64,000 nt of DNA from CAZJYC01 sp964550165 (lineage in GTDB: Bacteria; Acidobacteriota; Aminicenantia; Aminicenantales; Aminicenantaceae), in the NCBI GenBank assembly GCA_964550165.1, contig CAZJYC010000004.1:8837-72836 (forward strand). The letters run 5' to 3'. A program made the position numbers and the translations under genes. Positions within the stretch are counted from its first letter, which is position 1. Every line of letters starts with the position of its first letter. Under the pieces are notes generated by a model. The model did no database searches. It had not been told where the DNA came from and was given only the letters and a program-made list of their open reading frames with translations. Shown piece by piece: positions 16,449 to 24,759 of the stretch.

Positions 16449-17618
16449 TTATCGATTCCTTCTGGATTCAGCTATCTCCTTAACAGCCTGGATGGTCAGG
16501 TCGATCTCTTCTTCTGTGTTAAAAGGTCCAATCCCAAAACGGACTGCTCCGTGGATCTTATCCGTTCCGAGCTGTTCATGGACACGGGGAGCGCAATGAA
16601 GGCCGGTCCGGCAGGCGATATTGTAATCCACATCGAGGATTGTTCCAGTGTTGATGGCTTCCAGACCGTTGACGTTGAGAAGAAATACGCTGATATGGTC
16701 CGTCAGATCATCCTGGCAATAGAGTGTGACTCCCTCGACATCCTTCAGACCGTCGCGGAGCCTTGTCGTGAGCTTCATCTCCTGCTCATGGATGGCGCTC
16801 AATCCTTTCTTTTTGACCCAGTTCAGGCCTGCATAAAGCCCGGCCACCCCTAGAACATTCAGCGTCCCGTACTCGAGCCGGTAAGGATATTCCTCCAGAT
16901 GCGTCCGGACAGCGGACCTGACCCCGGTGCCCCCGGCGCGGGTATGGCGGATTTCAATCCCTTCCCTGACATACAGGCCCCCGATCCCGGTAGGGCCAAG
17001 CAGGGATTTATGGCCGGTGAAAGCCACCAGATCCACGTTCTGGTCTTTGATGTCGATCGGGATTTTGCCGGCGGATTGGGAGACGTCGACGGCAAAAGGG
17101 ATGCCCCTTTCTCGGCAGTGCCTTCCGATTTCTTTTATGGGCTGAACCGTGCCGATAACGTTGGAGGCATGATTGACGATAACGAGTTTTGTGTTCTTCT
17201 TGAATTTCTTCGGGAAATCATCAGGATCGACGAACCCTTTTTCATCAAACGGGATGTAATCGACTGCGACCCCCGTATAACTGTAGAGATGATAAAGGGG
17301 CCTCAGCACGGAATTGTGCTCCAGGGTCGTCGTAATGGCGTGGTCGCCTTCCTTGAGCATGCCGAAGATGATAAGATTCAAGGCATCGGTCGAATTATAG
17401 GAAAAGCATAGCCTGTTCGCGTCTTTTCCGTTAAAAAACTCCGTCAATTCTTTTCGTGTTTTTTCAACCAGTTCTCCTGTTTCCATACAGAGATCATAGC
17501 CCGAACGGCCAGGATTGACTCCAAAATTGCGGTAGAAATGATTCATGAACGTATAGACTTCATCGGGTTTGGGAAAAGATGTGGCTCCGTTATCCAGAAA
17601 TATGAGTTTACGCACCAA
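16449..17618 (-). CDS. SufS/CsdB-like cysteine desulfurase-family aminotransferase
   Basis: 389 residues, PLP-dependent class V aminotransferase fold. LFLDNGATSFPKP-type start, TTTLEHNSVLRPL, the PLP-binding Lys204 in TGHKSLLGPTG, and a conserved Cys336 in CRTGLHCAP are visible. It resembles the TIGR01977 branch of cysteine desulfurase-like proteins. It would remove sulfur from cysteine as persulfide. It ends 16 bp from the end of the dsrC operon in convergent orientation; a functional link to DsrC as sulfur source is possible but not proven. Confidence 0.87.
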   Translation of the reverse strand: MVRKLIFLDNGATSFPKPDEVYTFMNHFYRNFGVNPGRSGYDLCMETGELVEKTRKELTEFFNGKDANRLCFSYNSTDALNLIIFGMLKEGDHAITTTLEHNSVLRPLYHLYSYTGVAVDYIPFDEKGFVDPDDFPKKFKKNTKLVIVNHASNVIGTVQPIKEIGRHCRERGIPFAVDVSQSAGKIPIDIKDQNVDLVAFTGHKSLLGPTGIGGLYVREGIEIRHTRAGGTGVRSAVRTHLEEYPYRLEYGTLNVLGVAGLYAGLNWVKKKGLSAIHEQEMKLTTRLRDGLKDVEGVTLYCQDDLTDHISVFLLNVNGLEAINTGTILDVDYNIACRTGLHCAPRVHEQLGTDKIHGAVRFGIGPFNTEEEIDLTIQAVKEIAESRRNR

Positions 17619-17731
17619 ATGGACTCATAAAAACCTCTTCACCGCCCAGTGGAGGCCTCGGAAAAAAGATATGGTCTCGAGATTAAACTATATATTTATT
17701 TTTTCGACAGAAATCAACGATTTTTTATAAA

Positions 17732-17760
17732 TTGACAGAATTACGGACTTGGAATAGAAT
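17732..17760 (+). promoter_or_regulatory. Sigma-70-type promoter of the D-aminoacylase gene
   Basis: A perfect -35 TTGACA (17732-17737), 17-base spacer, and -10 TAGAAT (17755-17760). The predicted transcript would start near 17767, only about 6 bases before the annotated ATG, so the message would be nearly leaderless unless a downstream start is used. Confidence 0.65.
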
Positions 17761-17772
17761 TATTACCTCTTC

Positions 17773-19413
17773 ATGCAACCCATGGGACTTAAGGGTATAC
17801 AATCAAGAAAAAGCCTTCAAACAGTCCTCCTGTTATTCTTATCAGGATCCACAGCCATCTTCTTCCTCCTCGGCTGCGCATCAACGAAAAAGCCCTATGA
17901 CCTGGTTATAAAAAATGGCTTTGTCATCGATGGATCAGGCAATCCCTGGTTTCTCGCTGACCTCGGCATAAGGAACAAGAAAATAGTCAAGATTGGCTTT
18001 CTGAACGAAAGCCGGGCCAAACAAACGGTCGACGCTCAAAATCTATTCGTCTGTCCTGGATTCATCGACATCCACACTCATTGCGACCGAGGAATTATCG
18101 ATGTTCCTACGGTCGACAACTACGTCCATCAAGGCGCGACAAGCGTTATCGGCGGCAACTGCGGAAGCCATCCTTTCCCCTTGAAGGAACTCTTCGCAAA
18201 AATCCAGGAGAAAGGGATCTCGATTAACTTTGGCTGCCTTATCGGCCACAACACAATTCGAAGGGAAGTCATGGGATTCAAAATGAGCGCTCCGACAGAA
18301 GAAGAGACAGAAAGGATGAAGAGCCTGATCGATGAAGAGATGAAGGCCGGAGCTCTGGGATTTTCTACAGGATTAGCCTATCTTCCAGGAACTTATGCCA
18401 AAACAGAAGAACTCATCCAGCTTGCCTCTCCCGTCGCCCGCTACAAAGGTATCTATGCCTCCCATATCAGAGATCAGGGCCTTCGCATCACAGAAGCCAT
18501 CGAAGAAGCCATCGCTGTCGGCGAAAACAACACTATCCCTGTCCAGATATCTCACATCAAACTGGCCGATGATGCTGTCTGGTTTCAGCCGGAAAGAATT
18601 ATCAAACCGGTCGAGGAAGCCCGTCAGAGGGGCGTTGAGGTCACCCTCGACCAGTATCCCTATACAGCCACAAGCTCCGGATTTACCAGCAGCTTCCCTT
18701 CTTGGGCTTTCGAAGGAGGTAAAGAAAAATTTCTGGAAAGAATCAAAGATCAAAAATCCTATGAAAAAATAAAGGCTCACATCATAAAACGCAGATTGAC
18801 GTCAACAAAAGGAATCGACAGGCTGGAAACCATCTTTATCGCAAGCTGTCAGGAATTTCCTGAATATGAAGGGAAAAACCTGCGGGAGATTCTTGAGGCT
18901 CAAGGGAAAAAACCGACAGTCGATAACGCAGCAGATTTCATTATCGATATCGAGAAAAACGGAGGAGCTTCAGGAGTTTTTTTCCAGATGGACGAGAAGG
19001 ATGTGGAGAGTCTGATGCGCCTTTCCTACACGATGCACGCTTCCGACGGCGCAGTTGAAGTCATCGGGCGTGGCGTCCCTCATCCAAGAAATTATGGAAC
19101 CTTTCCCAGAGTCATTGCCCGTTATGTCAGAGAAAAAAGAGTCATTGCATTGGAAGAGGCCATCCGGAAAATGACCTCTTTGCCCGCCCAAACCTTGAGG
19201 CTTCATAAAAGGGGCATGATCCGAGAAGGGAATTATGCCGATCTTACAATCTTTGACTGGAACACATTTGAGGATATGGCGACTTTCTCTGACCCTCACC
19301 AATACAGCCGAGGTCTGATGTACGTCCTTGTGAACGGCGAGCTTGTTGTGAACAAGGGAAAGCATACGGCTCGGCTGCCAGGAATGATTCTCTATGGGAA
19401 AGGGAAGAAATGA
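17773..19413 (+). CDS. N-acyl-D-amino-acid deacylase (D-aminoacylase), lipoprotein
   Basis: 546 residues of the amidohydrolase superfamily. A lipoprotein signal with lipobox LLGC (Cys at about residue 36) is followed by DLVIKNGFVIDGSG, the metal ligands GFIDIHTHCD, the segment GALGFSTGLAYLPGTYA, QISHIK and HASDGAVEV with the conserved catalytic Asp, all typical of D-aminoacylases. It would hydrolyse N-acyl-D-amino acids in the periplasm, for example from peptidoglycan or racemised protein. ATG 17773 and ATG 17782 are both possible starts. Followed at 9 bp by a cupin. Confidence 0.92.
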   Translation: MQPMGLKGIQSRKSLQTVLLLFLSGSTAIFFLLGCASTKKPYDLVIKNGFVIDGSGNPWFLADLGIRNKKIVKIGFLNESRAKQTVDAQNLFVCPGFIDIHTHCDRGIIDVPTVDNYVHQGATSVIGGNCGSHPFPLKELFAKIQEKGISINFGCLIGHNTIRREVMGFKMSAPTEEETERMKSLIDEEMKAGALGFSTGLAYLPGTYAKTEELIQLASPVARYKGIYASHIRDQGLRITEAIEEAIAVGENNTIPVQISHIKLADDAVWFQPERIIKPVEEARQRGVEVTLDQYPYTATSSGFTSSFPSWAFEGGKEKFLERIKDQKSYEKIKAHIIKRRLTSTKGIDRLETIFIASCQEFPEYEGKNLREILEAQGKKPTVDNAADFIIDIEKNGGASGVFFQMDEKDVESLMRLSYTMHASDGAVEVIGRGVPHPRNYGTFPRVIARYVREKRVIALEEAIRKMTSLPAQTLRLHKRGMIREGNYADLTIFDWNTFEDMATFSDPHQYSRGLMYVLVNGELVVNKGKHTARLPGMILYGKGKK

Positions 19414-19422
19414 GGTTGAAAA

Positions 19423-19782
19423 ATGATTATCAAAAAAAATGAGGAAATCCCCGAGGCGCTCATGGAGGACGAAGATGTCAAGAAAGTGGTGAGGAAAATC
19501 CTTATCGGACCTGACGATGGTTCGAACAATATCATTATGAGATATTTCAAAGTCCTTCCAGAAGGAAACACACCTTTTCACAGCCATGCTCACGAGCATG
19601 TGATCAAAATAGAGAAAGGAAGAGGAATCGTCGTTTGGGGAGGAGGAGAGGAAACGATTGTTTCTGAGGGACAGAGCCTTTTCATCCAAGCCAACGAAAA
19701 ACATCAATTTAAAAATCCCTTTGCCAAACCTTTTGAATTTTTGTGTATCATCATCAATCCTGAACAAATTGAGTCAAGATAG
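19423..19782 (+). CDS. Small cupin-domain protein
   Basis: 119 residues forming a single cupin barrel. The first motif carries metal-ligand histidines (PFHSHAHEHVIKIEKG) and the second motif is QSLFIQANEKHQFKNP. No signal peptide. Such proteins bind metal and may be dioxygenases, isomerases or sensors; the substrate is unknown. 9 bp after the D-aminoacylase and 27 bp before the next gene, so probably one operon. Confidence 0.87.
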   Translation: MIIKKNEEIPEALMEDEDVKKVVRKILIGPDDGSNNIIMRYFKVLPEGNTPFHSHAHEHVIKIEKGRGIVVWGGGEETIVSEGQSLFIQANEKHQFKNPFAKPFEFLCIIINPEQIESR

Positions 19783-19809
19783 AATAAAAGAGCGACAACA
19801 GAACTCTCG

Positions 19810-20793
19810 ATGAAATTCAACTTAAACAGCGCGATCGAGTTTCTTCTTGCCAGAGGAAACCTTCCTATCCTTTACTGGTTGAAAAAAGATATTCTTGAAG
19901 TCCCGGCGGATAGGGAGCTTAAGAACCTGCAAAAATTTGCTTCCAGGATCAGAATTCTGAAAGGCCAGAAAAATAACGGCGGCTGGTGCAAAAAAAAATA
20001 TGAAGGTCATCCTCGCTGGGAAAAAACATATTACATTGTAGAGACATTAAAAAACCTCTTCAAACTTTATAACTATGGTTGCAGCCTCGAGGAGGAGGAA
20101 ATTCAAAAGGCGGTCGACTTCCTCTTCTCCACTCAATCTAAAGAGGGAGACTTTCGTGGCGCGTATCTCAACGAATACTCCCCCACCTATCATGCTTTGA
20201 CTCTTGAAATACTCTGTCTCTATGGTCTCGATAAAGACAAAAGGACTCAGAAAGGATTCCGCTGGATTCTCAGAAACAGGCAGGAGGATGGTGGCTGGGT
20301 CATCCCGTACCGGACTATAGAGCACGAACAGCTAAAAAATCGGTACAATTTTAGAGCACAGCTCAAGCTTGAACCTATCAAAACTGATCGATCTCGCCCC
20401 TTTTCCCATCTTGTCACAGGCATGGTCCTCCGTGCCCTTGCTGGTTCTTCAACCTGGAAGAAGGGCAAAGAGGCCTGGAAAGCAGGCGAATTGGTGCTGA
20501 GCCGCTTTTTCAAGGAGGACGGATACGACGACAGACGTCTCTCCTCCTGCTGGGAAGAAATCACCTATCCTTTCTGGGCGACCGATATTCTGAGCAGCCT
20601 CGATTCCCTTTCCAAAATTGGCTTTCCAGCAGAGGATGAAAGAATCCAGAGGGGCTTGGAATGGCTGATGAAAAAGCAAATCCGTCAAGGCTACTGGGAA
20701 TCAGGGAACAAAAAGTCAACCTTAGAAGACCATCTCTGGGTGACCTTCGCGGTTTTAAGAGTACTCAAGAGATTCGGACTGTTTGACGTATAA
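19810..20793 (+). CDS. Alpha/alpha-toroid (prenyltransferase/squalene-cyclase-repeat-like) protein
   Basis: 327 residues. It contains several repeats of the terpenoid-cyclase/prenyltransferase toroid type (FLFSTQSKEGDFRGAY, WILRNRQEDGGWVIPY, WLMKKQIRQGYWES). No DXDD or other cyclase catalytic motif is visible, so cyclase activity is doubtful. No signal peptide. Bacterial proteins of this type are often called squalene-hopene/prenyltransferase repeat proteins without known function. Third gene after D-aminoacylase and cupin. Confidence 0.72.
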   Translation: MKFNLNSAIEFLLARGNLPILYWLKKDILEVPADRELKNLQKFASRIRILKGQKNNGGWCKKKYEGHPRWEKTYYIVETLKNLFKLYNYGCSLEEEEIQKAVDFLFSTQSKEGDFRGAYLNEYSPTYHALTLEILCLYGLDKDKRTQKGFRWILRNRQEDGGWVIPYRTIEHEQLKNRYNFRAQLKLEPIKTDRSRPFSHLVTGMVLRALAGSSTWKKGKEAWKAGELVLSRFFKEDGYDDRRLSSCWEEITYPFWATDILSSLDSLSKIGFPAEDERIQRGLEWLMKKQIRQGYWESGNKKSTLEDHLWVTFAVLRVLKRFGLFDV

Positions 20794-20809
20794 CCAGAGA
20801 AACGCGCTC

Positions 20810-21160
20810 TCAATGGGTGTGCTCAACGGAGCGTTTTTCCAAATCCTTGAGGACGTTAATCAGACGAGCTGTTAAAAGAGAAAATCCCTGATTGATCCTT
20901 GTCCTTTGCTCGGAGTTTTCATGGCGGAGAAGCGTATTGGTAAAATAACTGCTTCCCGAAAAGCAGTTTCTAATATTCCTGACGAGTTTTTTGAGCGAGT
21001 CTAAATCGAATTCTTCTTTCAGGATGATATTCTTTGACTCCAGATGAAAATGCAGAAAAACATTCGCCCATTCTGAGTTATCTCCGTCCTTGAGCAGCAC
21101 GGCAATCTCACTCAGGAGAAGAGCAAGCTCTTCAACTCGCCATTTTTCAACTTTTTGCAT
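20810..21160 (-). CDS. Small conserved-looking helical protein, unknown function
   Basis: 116 residues, predicted largely alpha-helical (LALLLSEIAVLLKDGDNSEW, LLTARLINVLKDLEK), with no signal peptide and no recognised motif. The frame fills the gap between the toroid protein (convergent, 16 bp) and the folK promoter region. No opposing gene covers it, so I judge it real, but this rests only on the frame length. Confidence 0.55.
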   Translation of the reverse strand: MQKVEKWRVEELALLLSEIAVLLKDGDNSEWANVFLHFHLESKNIILKEEFDLDSLKKLVRNIRNCFSGSSYFTNTLLRHENSEQRTRINQGFSLLTARLINVLKDLEKRSVEHTH

Positions 21161-21240
21161 AGTTTGTATATGATGCCAAAGTTTCCAGAAAAAATCGAGG
21201 AATTTTTAAAGTCAGCATTTCAATTCCTTGATTTGAAGAG

Positions 21241-21276
21241 ATTCATCGAGCAATCTTTTATCATAAAATTGAAATT
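21241..21276. repeat. Fragment of the dispersed intergenic repeat
   Basis: The sequence around GAGCAATCTTTTAT followed by AAATTGAAA matches the outer flank of the repeat copy at 39.15 kb (GAAGCAATCTTTTAT, GAATTGAAA). Only this arm is present. Confidence 0.5.
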
Positions 21277-21295
21277 TCTAACAAAAAATGATTTC

Positions 21296-21323
21296 TTGAA
21301 ACAATAAAAACGGGTAATATAAT
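21296..21323 (+). promoter_or_regulatory. Sigma-70-type promoter upstream of folK
   Basis: -35 TTGAAA at 21296-21301, 16-base spacer, and a perfect -10 TATAAT at 21318-21323. It lies 58 bases before the folK ATG. Confidence 0.65.
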
Positions 21324-21380
21324 GAATGCGCTTTATTTCAGATTTTTGTTTTATTTTCTATCCTAGCGGATCATTATTCC

Positions 21381-21857
21381 ATGAGATACTTCTTGAGCTT
21401 AGGCAGCAACATCGGAGACAGGGCGAAAAATCTGGCCCAAACGCTCTTCCTTCTTGAACAAGCGGGAGTTAAAATCCTTAAAAAATCATCCCTTTATGAG
21501 ACCCAACCGGTCGATCTTAATTCAGAATTTTGGTTCTATAACCAGGTTGTGGAGGTCGAAGCAGACACTTCTCCTGAAGCATTCTTAACTCTGATAAAAA
21601 AAATCGAAAAAAAGATGGGAAGAAAAGCTAAGGCCAGAAAGGAACCTCGAATTATAGACGTTGACATCCTTCTTGCAGAAAGAACTGTCATTCAGACACA
21701 TGACCTGGAGATTCCCCATCCCAGGATGGAAAAAAGGAATTTTGTCCTCACTGCTTTCAAGGAGATCTCTCCTGGCACCGTCCATCCTGTTCTCGGAAAA
21801 AGCATAGAAGACCTTTGTAAGGAATCAAAGGACCGTTCGGTTGTCATCCACTTGTAA
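21381..21857 (+). CDS. folK: 2-amino-4-hydroxy-6-hydroxymethyldihydropteridine diphosphokinase
   Basis: 158 residues, normal length for FolK. It transfers pyrophosphate from ATP to 6-hydroxymethyl-dihydropterin in folate synthesis. Family blocks are SLGSNIGDR at the start, SSLYETQPVD, FYNQVVEVE, and the signature PRIIDVDILL followed by EIPHPRMEKRNFVL. It stands alone between its own promoter and a long repeat element; no other folate gene is nearby. Confidence 0.96.
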   Translation: MRYFLSLGSNIGDRAKNLAQTLFLLEQAGVKILKKSSLYETQPVDLNSEFWFYNQVVEVEADTSPEAFLTLIKKIEKKMGRKAKARKEPRIIDVDILLAERTVIQTHDLEIPHPRMEKRNFVLTAFKEISPGTVHPVLGKSIEDLCKESKDRSVVIHL

Positions 21858-21904
21858 AAATCAAAGAGTTGCCCGGTAAATGTCCCAATATCAAGTAAAA
21901 GCAA

Positions 21905-22170
21905 TCGACTCTCTTCTATTTTGTGTGTCTTATCTGAAAGTCTTCTCAAAATGGCCTCGCTCCCCTTCAGGTTTTTAACGCCGTTCCCTCGCAGCCCTTC
22001 TCGGCGGCTGCGGAACTCGCTTCGCTCAGACATCCTCGCCGCCCGACTCCGTCGGGTTCCCTCGAAGGGCAGCTCGGGAAGGCTAAACCTTCAATGGTCG
22101 CTTCGGCCATCTCTGAGAAGCTCTTTTGTTATCTGCATCTCCACCACCACACAAAATAAAAAAGAATCGA
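21905..22170 (+). repeat. Dispersed palindromic intergenic repeat, copy 1
   Basis: Core 21942-22120 shares long blocks with the 28.8-kb copy (GCCTCGCTCCCCTTC, TTTTTAACGCC, TCTCGGCGGCTGCG, CGCCCGACTCCGTCGG, GAAGGCTAAA). Outer arms 21905-21927 and 22148-22170 are inverted repeats of each other (about 20 of 23 bases), and inner CTTCTCA/TGAGAAG ends pair too, so the element can fold into one long hairpin. It fills the folK/TonB-receptor gap. Confidence 0.85.
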
Positions 22171-22218
22171 GCAAATTTATCTTTACAGCCAAAAACATTT
22201 CGTGTAATAAATTCTAAT

Positions 22219-24420
22219 ATGAGAAAAGCCGCATTTATATTTTTAATCGTTATCTTTTGTGTCATTAAAGCCTATGCCGTTGAAATCAAGGGAGAAGTTC
22301 TGAATCTCGAAGCAAAACCTGTTTCTGGAGCAGTCATTCTTCATCGTCCTAGCGGAAACAAAGCGACTTCCGATGAACAGGGGCAATTCAGTCTGATTGT
22401 GCCAGACGAGAGAAGAATCAAGCTTGAAGTCCTTCATCCAGACTACATAGAACAGGAAATTTCTCTCTCCGCCAAAGACCTCCAGAGAAAGGTTATTGTC
22501 AGACTCATTCCTTACATTGTCCAGAGAGAAGAAATTGTCGTCACGGCCTTGAGGTATCCCGAATCGTCTTCAAGCGTCCCTGCCGCTGAAACAGTTGTTC
22601 TCAAGGAAATCCTGGAAGAGACAATGGTTGCCAACATCACCGAAGGGCTATCCAAACTGCCGGGAGTCTACAGTATCGGCTCAGGGGGATTTTCTGTTGT
22701 TCCCAACATTCGCGGACTGGCCAGAAGAAGAGTGCTGATTCTGATCGACAATGCGCGGATAACCAGCGACAGGCGAACAGGTCCAAGCGCTTCCTTTATC
22801 GAGCCCGGGGATATCGAAAAGATCGAGGTTCTGAGAAGTCCATCCTCAGTTTTTTACGGCTCGGATGCCATCGGCGGTGTCATCCATATTTTAACCAAAA
22901 AGCCGGCCGTCGACGGAAGATTTAGGGGAAATCTCAATCTCAAGTATGGAACAATCAACCATGAAAAGGGACTGGGCCTCTCGCTCGAAGGGAGCCATAA
23001 GCAAACAGGTTTTTATCTATCATTCCAGGGAGATGACGCTGGGAATTACTCGTCTCCTAACGGTGAAATCCTTCAATCCCAATTCAGCCAGGGCAGTCTC
23101 TTTGGCAAAATCTCTCATGTCACGGAAAAAAGGGAGGTTCATCTCAGCTTTCTCGGCTCGAGAGGGTATGACATCGGAAAGACAAGCTCAGACAGTGCCA
23201 GCAAACCGACCTGGTATCCTGAAGAAAACCAGAATCTTTTCCAGGTTCACTGGCTCGAAAAAGGGGTTGCCGGAGACAGAGAGTTAGCCGCGCATGCCTT
23301 TTGCAACCCCAACTTTCTGGAAACCAAAAGAGAAACGTTCGAGCCTTACCATACCGAGCAATCAAAGACACGGAGCACGGACTACGGATTCCATCTTTCC
23401 TACCAGAAGAAGGCAGCAAATCATCTCCGTTTATCAGGGGGGACTGATTTTTACGGAAGGACCGCAGTCAAAGCTTATAATGCCTACAAAACCTATGACT
23501 CAGATTTTGATTCTTCGGGGAACCTGGTCGAGGCTATTGAAGAATGGCCTTTTACAGAAGGAGACAGGAAAGACCTTGGCTTTTTCCTCTCTGCGGATTA
23601 CTCAGGAGTAGAAAATCTCGATCTCGTGGCCGGCCTTCGCTGGGATTTTCTCTGGATGAAGGCTCTGCCTGAAGACACTCCGCCCGGCGAAAAAAGAAAT
23701 TACAGCACCTGGACGGGATTTCTGGGGTGCTCTTTTCGGCTGACTGAGGAGATTATTGCCTTTGCCAATCTTTCCAGGGCCTACCGAGCGGCCAGCCTGA
23801 GCGAATTGTTCTATACTGGCATAACAGGCCGGGGATTCATATACGGCCAACCCACCTTGAATCCGGAAACAAGCTTCAATCTTGATGCTGGACTAAAATT
23901 GATCTCCAGGCGCTTTTTTGCCGGCATTTATGCCTTTTATTACATCATCGATGATCTGATAGAGCGGTTTACTATTACGGATGACATATACATTTACGGG
24001 AATATCGACAGAGGACAAATCAGCGGCTTCGAGCTGGAAATGGAATATTATCCTATTCCAGGCTGGAAAATTTTCGGGAACATTTTCTCTTTCAAAGGAA
24101 AAAGCAAGGAGACAAATGACCCGCTCTATGATATACCCGCTGCTCGCCTCTACACGGGGACACGTTTTTGGATAAGCCGTTTCTCCGCGGAAATCAATGC
24201 AACTCTCCAGTGCCGCAAAAAAAACCCTGGACCAGACGAAATTGAAATTCCCGGCTTTGGCGTGGTCAATTTCAAATCCAATTATTTTATCAATTCAAAC
24301 TTGAAATTTTACATTATCATTTCCAATCTCCTGAATAAAGCCTATCAAGCAAGGCCTGATCGCCGCAGCGTTGAAGAGCCCGGAAGGAACTTTCTTTTTG
24401 GCCTGAGCTATTCTTTTTAA
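22219..24420 (+). CDS. TonB-dependent outer-membrane receptor
   Basis: 733 residues from ATG 22219, chosen because the signal peptide MRKAAFIFLIVIFCVIKAYA starts there. An N-terminal carboxypeptidase-regulatory-like domain (GEVLNLEAKPVSGAVIL) is followed by a TonB-box-like EEIVVTAL, the plug domain (KLPGVYSIGSGGFSVVPNIRG, VLILIDNARITSDR, IEKIEVLRSPSSVFYGSDAIGG) and a 22-strand-type barrel ending in FGLSYSF with terminal Phe. It imports a ligand across the outer membrane using TonB energy. No substrate marker is seen; the S9 peptidase nearby hints at peptides. Confidence 0.95.
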   Translation: MRKAAFIFLIVIFCVIKAYAVEIKGEVLNLEAKPVSGAVILHRPSGNKATSDEQGQFSLIVPDERRIKLEVLHPDYIEQEISLSAKDLQRKVIVRLIPYIVQREEIVVTALRYPESSSSVPAAETVVLKEILEETMVANITEGLSKLPGVYSIGSGGFSVVPNIRGLARRRVLILIDNARITSDRRTGPSASFIEPGDIEKIEVLRSPSSVFYGSDAIGGVIHILTKKPAVDGRFRGNLNLKYGTINHEKGLGLSLEGSHKQTGFYLSFQGDDAGNYSSPNGEILQSQFSQGSLFGKISHVTEKREVHLSFLGSRGYDIGKTSSDSASKPTWYPEENQNLFQVHWLEKGVAGDRELAAHAFCNPNFLETKRETFEPYHTEQSKTRSTDYGFHLSYQKKAANHLRLSGGTDFYGRTAVKAYNAYKTYDSDFDSSGNLVEAIEEWPFTEGDRKDLGFFLSADYSGVENLDLVAGLRWDFLWMKALPEDTPPGEKRNYSTWTGFLGCSFRLTEEIIAFANLSRAYRAASLSELFYTGITGRGFIYGQPTLNPETSFNLDAGLKLISRRFFAGIYAFYYIIDDLIERFTITDDIYIYGNIDRGQISGFELEMEYYPIPGWKIFGNIFSFKGKSKETNDPLYDIPAARLYTGTRFWISRFSAEINATLQCRKKNPGPDEIEIPGFGVVNFKSNYFINSNLKFYIIISNLLNKAYQARPDRRSVEEPGRNFLFGLSYSF

Positions 24421-24501
24421 AAATTGTATGAGGCTGAAATCGAAAGCATCTCTCTCAAATTCCGTTCAATACGAATTATGATTCAAGCGAGGAGGCCTGC
24501 T

Positions 24502-24747
24502 GTGAAGAGATTCATTTTGCTTTTCACTTTATTTTTATTTTGTCTGCTCTGCATTTTTTCTTCCGTAGGAATCGATGAAACCCGGAAGAAAAAAGTTACG
24601 CCTAATGCGGTCGAGAAACCCACGCCTGCGGAGCTTGGTTTGAAATGGTGGAATGACCAGGCGGCTTTAAAAGAAGCTTCTCCCTTCAAAAATTTGAAAC
24701 GGCGATTTATGGGACCATGGGTGATGAGCGGCCGCAAAAAAAATTAG
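24502..24747 (+). pseudogene. Truncated 5' stump of a VPS10/sortilin-type BNR-repeat protein gene
   Basis: 81 codons from GTG 24502 with GGAGG upstream. After a signal peptide (ILLFTLFLFCLLCIFSSVG) comes PSPFKN-type sequence ASPFKNLKRRFMGPWVMSGR, which is how large exported WD40/VPS10-type BNR-repeat proteins of about 1000 residues begin (typically ...LKWRxxGPxxxxGR). The frame then ends in KKN-stop, 13 bp before the S9 peptidase. The rest of the gene is absent, so I read it as a deletion remnant; a genuine small exported protein is the alternative. Confidence 0.55.
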
Positions 24748-24759
24748 AAGGAGAGGAAA

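Noticed and set aside
18970..19767. 265-residue frame antisense to the D-aminoacylase end and cupin
   Set aside because: Covers two clear genes on the plus strand and shows no motif; shadow of codon bias.
21692..22033. Minus-strand frame containing SERSEFRSRREG, also at 28755-28982 as SERSELRSRREE
   Set aside because: The shared peptide comes from the dispersed repeat. Frames are open on both strands there and the outer parts overlap folK or cysS flanks, so this is repeat-derived, not a protein family.
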